Positions 1 to 5,070 are shown, counted from the first letter of the stretch. The stretch: 5,097 nucleotides of DNA from Spirochaetales bacterium (GCA_016935715.1 JAFGQJ010000329.1:1-5097); one strand, 5' to 3'. The notes: generated from the letters alone by a model not told the origin. Numbers and translations: made by a program.

Positions 1-71
1 CACATATGTTAAGGTAAAACGGGATTTTAGGCAAGTGGCTCCTGCAAAAATTTTTCGATAAATCCGGGATT
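1..71. other. AT-rich region downstream of the lipoprotein gene
   Basis: No coding region is visible here. The stretch follows the stop of the minus-strand lipoprotein gene and holds several small dyads. These are ACATATGT at 2-9, AAAAATTTTT at 46-55, and the 13-nt palindrome AAATCC-G-GGATTT at 60-72, which overlaps the stop codon. The 10-mer CGGGATTTTA occurs twice, at 20-29 and 65-74. Taken together this looks like the 3' end of the minus-strand transcription unit. The window edge prevents seeing what follows. Confidence 0.5.
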
Positions 72-79
72 TTATCCCT
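46..79 (-). terminator. possible weak terminator of the minus-strand operon
   Basis: Read on the minus strand, the last codons of the lipoprotein gene run into GGGAT-AAA-ATCCC, a perfect 5-bp stem. It competes with a longer AT-rich stem, GATAAAA/TTTATC-like with one bulge around a CCCGG loop. A GAAAAATTTTTG stretch follows, giving five T residues. This resembles an intrinsic terminator, but the stem is weak and partly inside the coding sequence, so the call is tentative. Confidence 0.3.
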
Positions 80-1106
80 GCTGCTGCCGCAGGCGCTCCT
101 GATCCTGCTTGGCGCCGAGCAGTCGATGATACTCCCGGATGGCCTTCTTGTCCGCGGTTCGTTCCACCACGCTCTTCATCTGGCTGATCGCCATGTCCAG
201 ATTGCCGATGACCTCGTAGATGATGGCCGCGTTGAAGCCGGCGGCGACATTGCCGTCTCCCCGCCACACGGAGAGAAAGATCTCCAGCGCGCTGTCGTAG
301 ATCTTGCCCTTGACCAGCTCGTCGGCCTGTTCCATCCTGGGGTTTTTCGTCTTGTCCCTCATCAGCGTCCGGTTCTCCCGCACCTGATAAGGTGCCAGCT
401 GTTTGGCCATCCGGGGCATGAAGGTGTCGATGATGTCGGTGTACATGTCCTCCGCATCGGGCAGGTTATGCCTGTATTCCCACTCCTGGTCGGCGGTGGA
501 CTGGTCCTCGAATGATCTGGAGGCAACCACGTTTCCGCTCGCCGTGTTCACCACCTGGTATGTCATCCCGACACGGGCGGTGCGTTTGACCATCGACACG
601 TTCACCGTCTTCTCCTCCCCTGTTTCGGAGTCGGTAATCGTCCGCTCTTCGATCCACTGCTGGTCTCTCGCCTCCAGCAGGTAGAGCTCCCCGTTGATGA
701 TGGCCTGGGCCTTGACGGCCCTGCCGATGTCCACGGCGGTCGTGGTGGAGCTGATCCCTCCCCGCATCCTCTGAGCAACCTCCTGCGGACTCACCAGCTG
801 GAAGTAGCCGGTATTGAGGAGGGCCAGGATCACCTGGTCGGTGGTGTAGTCGGCCACTCTCTGCTCCACGTTCAGCTGGCTCGGCAGATTCAGTCCGGTG
901 AGCTTGGAGATTGCCCACTGGAGCAGATCCCTCCCCGAGATGGTCGTTCCCTTGACCGGATAGCGGAAATCCAGCACGGCGATCACCCTGTTGCCCGACA
1001 TGTTGATCTCCGCCGGCTTGGTTACCGTAACGGGTATGCTGGTGGAACAGGCAAAGAGCAGACCGAATAGGCCCATGATCAAGATTCCCGAGACGATGCG
1101 TCGCAT
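72..1106 (-). CDS. exported lipoprotein with CsgG/LpoB-like region and TPR-like tail
   Basis: A 344-residue protein with a type II signal peptide. It has a basic MRR start, a hydrophobic stretch to about residue 19 and the lipobox LFAC with Cys20 as the lipidated residue, so it should be membrane-anchored on the outer face of a membrane. Residues about 38-235 read like the CsgG/LpoB/DUF6340-type fold. They begin with a beta strand (RVIAVLDF, 40-47), followed by a helix-rich part where a substring such as ALLNTGYFQLVSPQEVAQRM (95-114) matches the usual 'short-lived helix then f.lv' pattern. A strand pair ends in VVNTASGNVVASRSFED (185-201). Residues about 256-330 form amphipathic helices with TPR-like spacing (ADELVKGKIYDSALEIF; AAIIYEVIGNLDMAISQM). 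The ATG has GAAGGAG 9 nt upstream. The gene follows the small ORF by 67 bp and probably shares its transcript. The molecular role is unknown. Envelope assembly or activation of another lipoprotein is inferred from the fold only. Confidence 0.85.
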   Translation of the reverse strand: MRRIVSGILIMGLFGLLFACSTSIPVTVTKPAEINMSGNRVIAVLDFRYPVKGTTISGRDLLQWAISKLTGLNLPSQLNVEQRVADYTTDQVILALLNTGYFQLVSPQEVAQRMRGGISSTTTAVDIGRAVKAQAIINGELYLLEARDQQWIEERTITDSETGEEKTVNVSMVKRTARVGMTYQVVNTASGNVVASRSFEDQSTADQEWEYRHNLPDAEDMYTDIIDTFMPRMAKQLAPYQVRENRTLMRDKTKNPRMEQADELVKGKIYDSALEIFLSVWRGDGNVAAGFNAAIIYEVIGNLDMAISQMKSVVERTADKKAIREYHRLLGAKQDQERLRQQQG

Positions 1107-1173
1107 GGCGTTTCACTCCTTCTCTCGCTTCCATTGTCGTCCCCGGAGCAGGAAAAGAAAAGTCACAGTGCTG

Positions 1174-1392
1174 TCAGAAATCCCAGTCGGTGTGAGGCGG
1201 GGGGATCCGGAAGGCCCTGTCCAGCGAATCGATCAGCCCGGCGGGTCCGGAGAGCGCATTGGTGAGCGTCAGGGCCGTGGCCCGCTGAGCGCCCATCCAG
1301 CCGATCTCTCTGAACAGCTCGAGAGTCACCCGGGCGTCCGTCTCGTGAATATAGCGTCGAAAAGTGACCTCCCCTTCTCTGTTCTCACTCAC
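1174..1392 (-). CDS. small uncharacterised protein, 72 aa, GTG start, overlapping the peptidase gene
   Basis: I do not recognise this family. The reading frame between the peptidase stop and the lipoprotein gene looks coding. Third positions are mostly G or C (roughly three quarters by hand count), and common codons such as CTG, GCC, ATC and GAC dominate. The protein runs from SENREGEVTF through LELFREIGWMGAQRATALTL to a proline-rich end, RIPPPHTDWDF. It has no signal peptide or membrane segment, so it is probably cytoplasmic. The favoured start is GTG at 1392, with GGAG 8 nt upstream (1404-1401); a second in-frame GTG at 1398 is too close to that site. The start overlaps the end of the peptidase gene by 8 nt, suggesting translational coupling. 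The alternative is a decayed C-terminal piece of an older gene, because the same frame stays open further upstream inside the peptidase. Confidence 0.55.
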   Translation of the reverse strand: MSENREGEVTFRRYIHETDARVTLELFREIGWMGAQRATALTLTNALSGPAGLIDSLDRAFRIPPPHTDWDF

Positions 1393-2374
1393 CTTCACTG
1401 CTCCGCGATTCGGCCAGGATGAAGATTTCCAGACGGTACTCGAAGTGCATCGTGTCGAAGTAAAACCATTTCCCTCCCCAGACGAAGCCGTGTTTCTCGA
1501 AGACCCTGACGATCTGCTGTGGCACCATCCAACGCCGTTCGTAGGGGATTGCGTACCACTCCTCGGCGTGGGGCAAAGCCCATCTCCAGTAGGTGTGCCG
1601 CCCGCCGAAGCTCTTCGGAGCCAGGTCGACGGCGATCCCGTAGCTGTGGTAGCTCCGCGACCGGGTTCCCGCGATCTCCCTCCAGTTGTACCCGGCCAGT
1701 CCCTTGAGTCCCGCGACGAAGCGCTGCACCTCCTCGTCCGTCCGGACCAGCTCCTCCAGCTCCCCGGCAACCGCTTTCAATGGCCGCGAGATTTGCTCGT
1801 GAACCCGCACCTCCAGGCCCATCAGCCTCACGGTGACGAGCCGGACCTCCGTCTGTCCGCGTGTAGCGGCTTCGTACAGGTCGTCGAGAAACCCCCCGTG
1901 CCGCCGGGGAGGATTGCTGTCGGCCTGCTCCAGCCTCTGCTTCAGCCGAGCTTTGGCCTCCTCATCCAGAATGGGAAGCGGGGGAAGATCCAGGGAGTAG
2001 GAGTAGAAACGATAGGAGGCATACTCCTCCCAGCGATCCCGCAGCTGTTCCGGCAGCAGGCGACCGTGCGCCCAGAAGTACCAGGTGTCCCCGATTCGCA
2101 GCGCCCAGTCATCGTCCCGGAAGGCCAACCGGTCGATCCGGTCCGGGTATGCCCGGGCCAGGGCGCCCATCTCCGCCTGGCCTTCCCGGCGCTCCCCGGA
2201 GGCTTCGGCAGCCGGGGGTTGAGGGGTGGATTTCGGAACGACGGTGGAAGGGGCTTCGGCCGAGCCCGTTGTTTCGACCCGGTACGGAGCATCCGGATCC
2301 GTCGTTGTTTCGCAGGATATCCCGGTCAATACGAACAGCAATCCGGCAGCTGCCAACACAGGAAGGTGCTTCAT
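1385..2374 (-). CDS. M15-family zinc D,D-carboxypeptidase/endopeptidase lipoprotein (VanY-like)
   Basis: A 329-residue exported peptidoglycan peptidase expected to trim or cleave peptide stems in the periplasm. The catalytic core is at residues about 220-316. It holds the family motif SYHSYGIAVDL (241-251), giving zinc ligands His243 and Asp250, and a second ligand motif MHFEYR with His310. Other conserved marks are the Tyr-Trp-Arg-Trp stretch near 262-265 and GFVWGGKW (296-303). All zinc-site residues are present, so it should be active. The N-terminus MKHLPVLAAAGLLFVLTGIS ends at Cys21. The lipobox (GISC) is non-canonical because Gly sits at -3, a relaxed form seen in some spirochaetes. A low-complexity linker (about 22-65) precedes a domain with DDDWALRIGDTWYFWAHGRLLP (87-108) that I associate with spirochaete M15 proteins. 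The start was chosen because the signal peptide begins here. A longer frame from 2467 adds 31 residues that would bury it. The ribosome site is weak (GGTAG, 5 nt upstream). It heads the minus-strand operon. Confidence 0.88.
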   Translation of the reverse strand: MKHLPVLAAAGLLFVLTGISCETTTDPDAPYRVETTGSAEAPSTVVPKSTPQPPAAEASGERREGQAEMGALARAYPDRIDRLAFRDDDWALRIGDTWYFWAHGRLLPEQLRDRWEEYASYRFYSYSLDLPPLPILDEEAKARLKQRLEQADSNPPRRHGGFLDDLYEAATRGQTEVRLVTVRLMGLEVRVHEQISRPLKAVAGELEELVRTDEEVQRFVAGLKGLAGYNWREIAGTRSRSYHSYGIAVDLAPKSFGGRHTYWRWALPHAEEWYAIPYERRWMVPQQIVRVFEKHGFVWGGKWFYFDTMHFEYRLEIFILAESRSSEGE

Positions 2375-2518
2375 CGCATCTACCAATATACGAATTGACG
2401 GACAGATCGAAAAGGGAACTTCTTCCATACGGGCTTGTCTTGGTGCTTTACCGGCGGGAGGCAACAATATTATCTTTTTAGTAAACTAATATCTTGCTGG
2501 TACGGAAGGATAGACGTC
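2375..2518. promoter_or_regulatory. divergent intergenic region between M15 peptidase and alkylation-repair genes
   Basis: This 144-bp spacer must hold the promoters of both divergent transcription units. It has an AT-rich core at about 2464-2495. Within it lie the inverted repeat ATATTA (2467-2472) / TAATAT (2487-2492) and a nested dyad TTAGT-AA-ACTAA (2478-2489). TAATAT at 2487-2492 could be the plus-strand -10 element, and ATTATC (2469-2474), read as GATAAT, a minus-strand one. No good -35 hexamer sits at 17 nt from either. TATATT read on the minus strand near 2390 is another weak -10 candidate for the peptidase gene. Exact promoter positions cannot be fixed by eye. Confidence 0.35.
2504..2510 (+). 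promoter_or_regulatory. ribosome binding site of the alkylation-repair gene
   Basis: GGAAGGA lies 8 nt before the ATG at 2519 and fixes that start. The same frame is open from an ATG at 2435, but that start has no ribosome site, adds 28 residues unlike the family (Cys/Trp/Tyr-rich) and would run through the AT-rich promoter core. Confidence 0.7.
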
Positions 2519-3076
2519 ATGACGTTCGAACAGATCATGCAGTTCCTCAGAGAACACGAGAATCCAGGCGGCAAGAAGGTCTTGATGCGTCACGGAGCCC
2601 GGGATCCCTTCTACGGTGTGCGCATCGGCGATCTGAAGAAGGTGGTCAAAAAGGTTGGGAAGAATCACGAGCTGGCAAAGCGGCTCTACGCTACCGAGAA
2701 CTCCGACGCCATGTACCTGGCCGGTTTGATCGCAGATGAGACCCGGATGAGCAGACGGGACCTGCAGGAATGGGTCAAAAAAGCCTACTGGTATATGTTG
2801 AGCGAGGTCGCGGTGGCCGACGTAGCGGCCGAAACTCCGCACTGGAAGGAGCTGGCGCGGGAGTGGATGGCCTCGGAGCGGGAGATGATCGCCTGTGCCG
2901 GCTGGGCCACCTACAGCGCCGCCATCTCCACACGACCCAACGGGGAGCTCGACCTCCGGGAAATCGGCGAGCTGCTGGATGTAGCGGAGCGCTCGATCCA
3001 CACCGCTCCGGAGTACATCGACAAGATCATCCAGCGGGGGAACCTGGGGAAGAAACGCAACAGGGCCCGGTGCTGA
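2519..3076 (+). CDS. DNA alkylation repair family protein (AlkD/HEAT-like), apparently internally shortened
   Basis: A 185-residue member of the AlkD-type DNA alkylation repair family, HEAT-repeat proteins that remove bulky or positively charged alkylated bases. The family pattern is clear: KKVLMRHGARDPFYGVRIGDLKK (19-41), NSDAMYLAGLIAD (61-73), DLQEWVKKAYWYMLSE (81-96), WMASEREMIACAGWATYS (116-133) and the terminal signature GKKRNRARC (177-185). Two things are odd. First, related proteins are about 230-240 residues and have a block between 'IHxAP' and 'APxYI' containing NRVRYxMNGF and a GxTACKVP-like motif. Here IHTAP (160-164) joins straight to EYIDKI, so about 50 residues are absent without a frame change. 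Second, by alignment from memory, Bacillus cereus AlkD Trp109/Asp113 correspond to Trp91/Ser95, so the catalytic Asp may be missing, as in some subfamilies. The Trp187 region would fall in the gap. It stands alone, divergent from the peptidase operon. The family call is firm; activity is doubtful. Confidence 0.82.
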   Translation: MTFEQIMQFLREHENPGGKKVLMRHGARDPFYGVRIGDLKKVVKKVGKNHELAKRLYATENSDAMYLAGLIADETRMSRRDLQEWVKKAYWYMLSEVAVADVAAETPHWKELAREWMASEREMIACAGWATYSAAISTRPNGELDLREIGELLDVAERSIHTAPEYIDKIIQRGNLGKKRNRARC

Positions 3077-3148
3077 GAAGCCGGCGGTCTCATAGGAGTG
3101 TTCTTGGACTGGTACGCGCGCCCACCTGCTGATTTTCTCGAAAAATAC
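3077..3148. other. spacer between the alkylation-repair gene and the PadR promoter
   Basis: No gene is visible. A small imperfect hairpin overlaps the stop codon: CCG (3067-3069) pairs with CGG (3082-3084), and GCT (3072-3074) pairs with AGC (3079-3081), around a GAGA loop. No T-run follows, so it is not a convincing intrinsic terminator and transcription could read through toward the PadR cassette. Confidence 0.4.
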
Positions 3149-3177
3149 TTGCATAATTTACTACCAAGCATTATAAT
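3149..3177 (+). promoter_or_regulatory. sigma-70-type promoter of the PadR cassette
   Basis: A perfect -10 box TATAAT (3172-3177) sits exactly 17 nt after TTGCAT (3149-3154), a -35 box that keeps the TTG core. The predicted transcription start is near 3184, leaving a leader of about 56 nt before the ATG at 3240. The region is markedly AT-rich against its surroundings. No extended -10 TG is present. Confidence 0.72.
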
Positions 3178-3188
3178 ATAGTATATTA
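3174..3188. promoter_or_regulatory. 15-nt perfect palindrome over -10/start site (candidate operator 1)
   Basis: TAATATA-G-TATATTA is a perfect inverted repeat centred on 3181. It overlaps the last four bases of the -10 box and the predicted transcription start. A protein bound here would block RNA polymerase, which fits autorepression by the PadR protein encoded just downstream. Simple AT-rich sequence forms palindromes fairly easily, so binding is inferred. Confidence 0.5.
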
Positions 3189-3189
3189 A

Positions 3190-3203
3190 GCATGGTACCA
3201 TGC
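3190..3203. promoter_or_regulatory. 14-bp perfect palindrome in the early leader (candidate operator 2)
   Basis: GCATGGTACCATGC is a perfect 14-bp dyad about 6 nt after the predicted transcription start. Its centre is 15.5 bp from that of the AT-rich palindrome, roughly one and a half helical turns. PadR proteins bind dyads as winged-helix dimers, and many repress their own promoter. That makes this the best operator candidate in the window. It also contains an in-frame ATG (3192) that lacks a ribosome site. Confidence 0.55.
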
Positions 3204-3227
3204 GAAGTTTTGATTGATAGGCAACCT

Positions 3228-3234
3228 GAAGGAG
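3228..3234 (+). promoter_or_regulatory. ribosome binding site fixing the PadR start
   Basis: GAAGGAG lies 5 nt before the ATG at 3240. It selects this start over the in-frame ATG at 3192, which sits inside the palindrome and would add 16 residues absent from PadR proteins. Confidence 0.8.
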
Positions 3235-3239
3235 CGGTC

Positions 3240-3560
3240 ATGAACGTACAGTTCAAGAAGGGAGTACTGGAGCTCTGTGTTCTGGTTCTGCTCTGCCGGC
3301 GAGACTACTACGGCTATGAACTGGTGCACACCATCTCGGAGAATATCGATATTTCGGAGGGCACGATCTATCCCCTTCTTCGGCGGCTGACCAAAGAGGG
3401 ATACTTCACCACCTACCTGCGGGAATCCGAAGAAGGACCGACCCGCAAATACTACCGGATCACGAACAGGGGTCAGCGATACAAGGAGCGGCTTCTTGAC
3501 GAATGGAACCGCTTCGTGGAAGGCGTTCATAAACTCATTGGAGAGGAGCAGACGATATGA
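3240..3560 (+). CDS. PadR-family transcriptional regulator
   Basis: A 106-residue winged-helix regulator of the small PadR type, consisting of the DNA-binding domain and a short dimerisation helix. Family marks are FKKGVLELCVLVLL (5-18), the YGYEL helix start (24-28), the recognition helix region SEGTIYPLLRRLTKEGY (39-55), and the wing ending in EGPTRKYYRIT (65-75). A C-terminal helix (DEWNRFVEGVHKLI, 87-100) should form the dimer. Small PadR proteins are cytoplasmic repressors that respond to a ligand or partner. This one is the first gene of a three-gene operon and overlaps the next gene by 4 nt (ATGA), so the products are probably made in linked amounts. Two perfect palindromes at its own promoter suggest autorepression. 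In PadR-DUF1700 cassettes the membrane protein next door is the likely signal partner, which is an inference here. The call is very secure; target genes beyond its own operon are unknown. Confidence 0.93.
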   Translation: MNVQFKKGVLELCVLVLLCRRDYYGYELVHTISENIDISEGTIYPLLRRLTKEGYFTTYLRESEEGPTRKYYRITNRGQRYKERLLDEWNRFVEGVHKLIGEEQTI

Positions 3561-4144
3561 ACCAGGAGGAATTTCTCAATCAGTTGAAACTTTCTCTCTC
3601 CGGAATCCCGGAGCAGGAGAAGAAGGAGATCCTCTACGATTACGAGGAACATTTCCGCAGCGCAAGAGAGAGGGGCCAGAGCGAAGATCAGATCGCTCTG
3701 TCTCTGGGCAATCCCAGGGTACTGGGAAGATCATACCGCATCGAGAGGCTTCTCGACGAAAAAAGTGAGGGCAACCGGGCTGCCAACATCCTGCGCGCTG
3801 TTTTTGCTTCCTTGAGTCTGGGATTCTTCAACGTGATCATCACTATTCCCCTCTTCGCAGGTCTGTTCGGAGGGATGATCGGTCTGTGGGCCGGTGCGAT
3901 CTCGCTGGCCGTTTCCGGGGTTGCAGTGATTCTGGCGGTCATCCTCCAGCCCCTGTTACCTGCCATCATCAGCCTCGGGGGGTTGAGCGCTGCCTTTCTG
4001 ATCTTCGCCGGCATCGGTATTTCCGCTTTGGGTTTGCTGGCCCTGGTCAGCATGTGGAGGCTCAGTCAGTTGTTCTTCAGGATGACGGCGAGATACGTAC
4101 AGTTCAATGTAGGCATCGTCAAGAAACAGGAGGTCCGGGCATGA
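3557..4144 (+). CDS. DUF1700/HAAS-type membrane protein, PadR partner
   Basis: A 195-residue membrane protein. The first 65 residues are the helical HAAS/DUF1700 cytoplasmic domain: EEFLNQLKLSLSGIPEQEKKE (4-24), the acidic aromatic motif YDYEEHF (27-33), and the LGNPRVLGRSY motif (50-60). Then come three or so hydrophobic stretches rich in Gly, Ala, Ile and Leu (about 80-105, 108-131 and 133-166), followed by a short basic tail ending in KKQEVRA. This arrangement is the standard companion of PadR regulators, where the helical domain is thought to touch PadR while the membrane part senses the envelope. The specific signal is unknown. The start overlaps the PadR stop (ATGA), with GAGAGGAG 8 nt upstream. 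The stop overlaps the next gene in the same way. Confidence 0.88.
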   Translation: MNQEEFLNQLKLSLSGIPEQEKKEILYDYEEHFRSARERGQSEDQIALSLGNPRVLGRSYRIERLLDEKSEGNRAANILRAVFASLSLGFFNVIITIPLFAGLFGGMIGLWAGAISLAVSGVAVILAVILQPLLPAIISLGGLSAAFLIFAGIGISALGLLALVSMWRLSQLFFRMTARYVQFNVGIVKKQEVRA

Positions 4145-5070
4145 AACATACTTTGGCCAAAGTAGCCCTCATCACCGCAGCGGTTGCAGTGGTTTCTCTG
4201 GGTATCGCAGCAATCCTCTTCTTCACAACCAACATCGATCAGGGCTGGATGCTGAAACGAGGGGCCGAAGTTGAAAAAAGGGAAACCGCTTCCCTCGATG
4301 GAATCACCGAAATCGATGTACGAAGCAGCAGCGTGGACGTATTAGTCGGAGCAAACGGTGGTGATGCGCTGGAGGTGAAACTCCACGGTATGGTCTACTC
4401 TGATCATCCGGAAGCGGTGCCGCAGTTGATTGTCGAAAAGGATGGTGAGTTGCTCTCTATCGGAACGGGAGCGGGGAAGCCCCGTCCCTTCGTTTTTGCC
4501 ATCCGGTCCGGCGATCTCGTTCTGGAGGTCGGGATTCCCCAAAGATATCGGGGCACCCTGGTCGTACGCAGCCGTTCGGGGGATGTGACCATCCTCGAAC
4601 AGGAGCTGGCGCGGCTGTCCGTGGAGACCGCTTCCGGAGACATGAAGCTTCGCTCGGTTAGCAGCGCCGAAGCTTCGTTGATCTCGGCCTCCGGCGATCA
4701 GGCTATCGACGGTCTCGAAGGCGGGCAGTTGAGTCTGAGAAGCTTGAGTGGCGGCATTCTGGCGGAGGACCTCCGCGGCGCCGCCCGGGTGGAAAGCTCC
4801 TCCGGAGATATCTTTCTCAAATACCGGCAGTTCGATGCGGATCTGGATGTTCAGAGCAGCTCCGGTGATGTGGAGCTGTTTCTCACCGATTCCGCTGGGT
4901 TTTGTTTGGAGGCCAGGAGTTCCTCGGGGGACATCGACTGCGCATTTCCCCTCGTTTTATCAGCCTCGGGCGGACAAATGAGCCGCGATGCAGTCGTCGG
5001 GATCGTGGCGGAGGGAACACATTCCGTCAGGGTGAACACCTCTTCGGGGGATGTTACGCTCGGTCCGTGA
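4141..5070 (+). CDS. DUF4097 membrane-anchored beta-repeat protein
   Basis: A 309-residue protein with an N-terminal membrane anchor (residues about 8-29; no lipobox Cys) and a long outside domain. From about residue 123 it repeats an (S/T)SGD motif. S positions are 123, 146, 165, 184, 203 (SGG), 221, 241, 262, 276 (SGG, degenerate) and 302, mostly 18-21 residues apart. This is the DUF4097 putative adhesin pattern and fits a right-handed beta-solenoid with one turn per repeat. The first half (about 45-120) has the usual start, TEIDVRSSSVDVLV, which may be the first degenerate turn. Family members include LiaX-type envelope-stress proteins of Gram-positive bacteria, so a role in sensing or shielding the envelope is plausible but not shown. 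The ATG lies in an ATGA overlap with the DUF1700 gene, and a full AGGAGGT ribosome site (4128-4134) sits 6 nt upstream. A longer in-frame start at 3886 overlaps the DUF1700 gene heavily and is rejected. Confidence 0.88.
   Translation: MKHTLAKVALITAAVAVVSLGIAAILFFTTNIDQGWMLKRGAEVEKRETASLDGITEIDVRSSSVDVLVGANGGDALEVKLHGMVYSDHPEAVPQLIVEKDGELLSIGTGAGKPRPFVFAIRSGDLVLEVGIPQRYRGTLVVRSRSGDVTILEQELARLSVETASGDMKLRSVSSAEASLISASGDQAIDGLEGGQLSLRSLSGGILAEDLRGAARVESSSGDIFLKYRQFDADLDVQSSSGDVELFLTDSAGFCLEARSSSGDIDCAFPLVLSASGGQMSRDAVVGIVAEGTHSVRVNTSSGDVTLGP

Noticed and set aside
466..1134. 222-codon minus-strand frame overlapping the CsgG-like lipoprotein gene
   Set aside because: It is an out-of-frame shadow with His/Arg/Gly-rich low-quality composition. 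The lipoprotein frame has a signal peptide, ribosome site and coherent fold.
1107..1173. Search for a separate promoter or terminator before the CsgG-like lipoprotein gene
   Set aside because: Only the ribosome site is convincing. ACAGCACTGT read on the minus strand is a dyad without room for a loop, so it is not a terminator.
1393..1770. Upstream continuation of the small-protein frame into the peptidase gene
   Set aside because: It is an out-of-frame shadow of the peptidase, rich in Arg, Ser, Gly and Trp. The composition changes to protein-like only after the overlap near 1392.
1364..2398. 344-codon open frame on the plus strand opposite the M15 peptidase gene
   Set aside because: It is a proline/arginine-rich shadow of a gene with a complete zinc-site motif and signal peptide on the other strand. 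It has no domain pattern or ribosome site.
3067..3084. Hairpin with a GAGA loop over the stop of the alkylation-repair gene, as a terminator
   Set aside because: The stem is short and bulged, and no T-run follows.
2486..3154. 222-codon minus-strand frame opposite the alkylation-repair gene
   Set aside because: It is antisense to a recognised family member and runs through the promoter spacer; no motif is visible.
3192..3239. 16-residue N-terminal extension of the PadR protein from the ATG in the palindrome
   Set aside because: There is no ribosome site, the extension is unlike PadR N-termini, and the predicted transcription start is only about 8 nt upstream. GAAGGAG supports the ATG at 3240.
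3886..4140. 85-codon N-terminal extension of the DUF4097 protein
   Set aside because: It lies inside the DUF1700 gene in another frame. The ATG at 4141 has a full AGGAGGT site and begins a proper membrane anchor.
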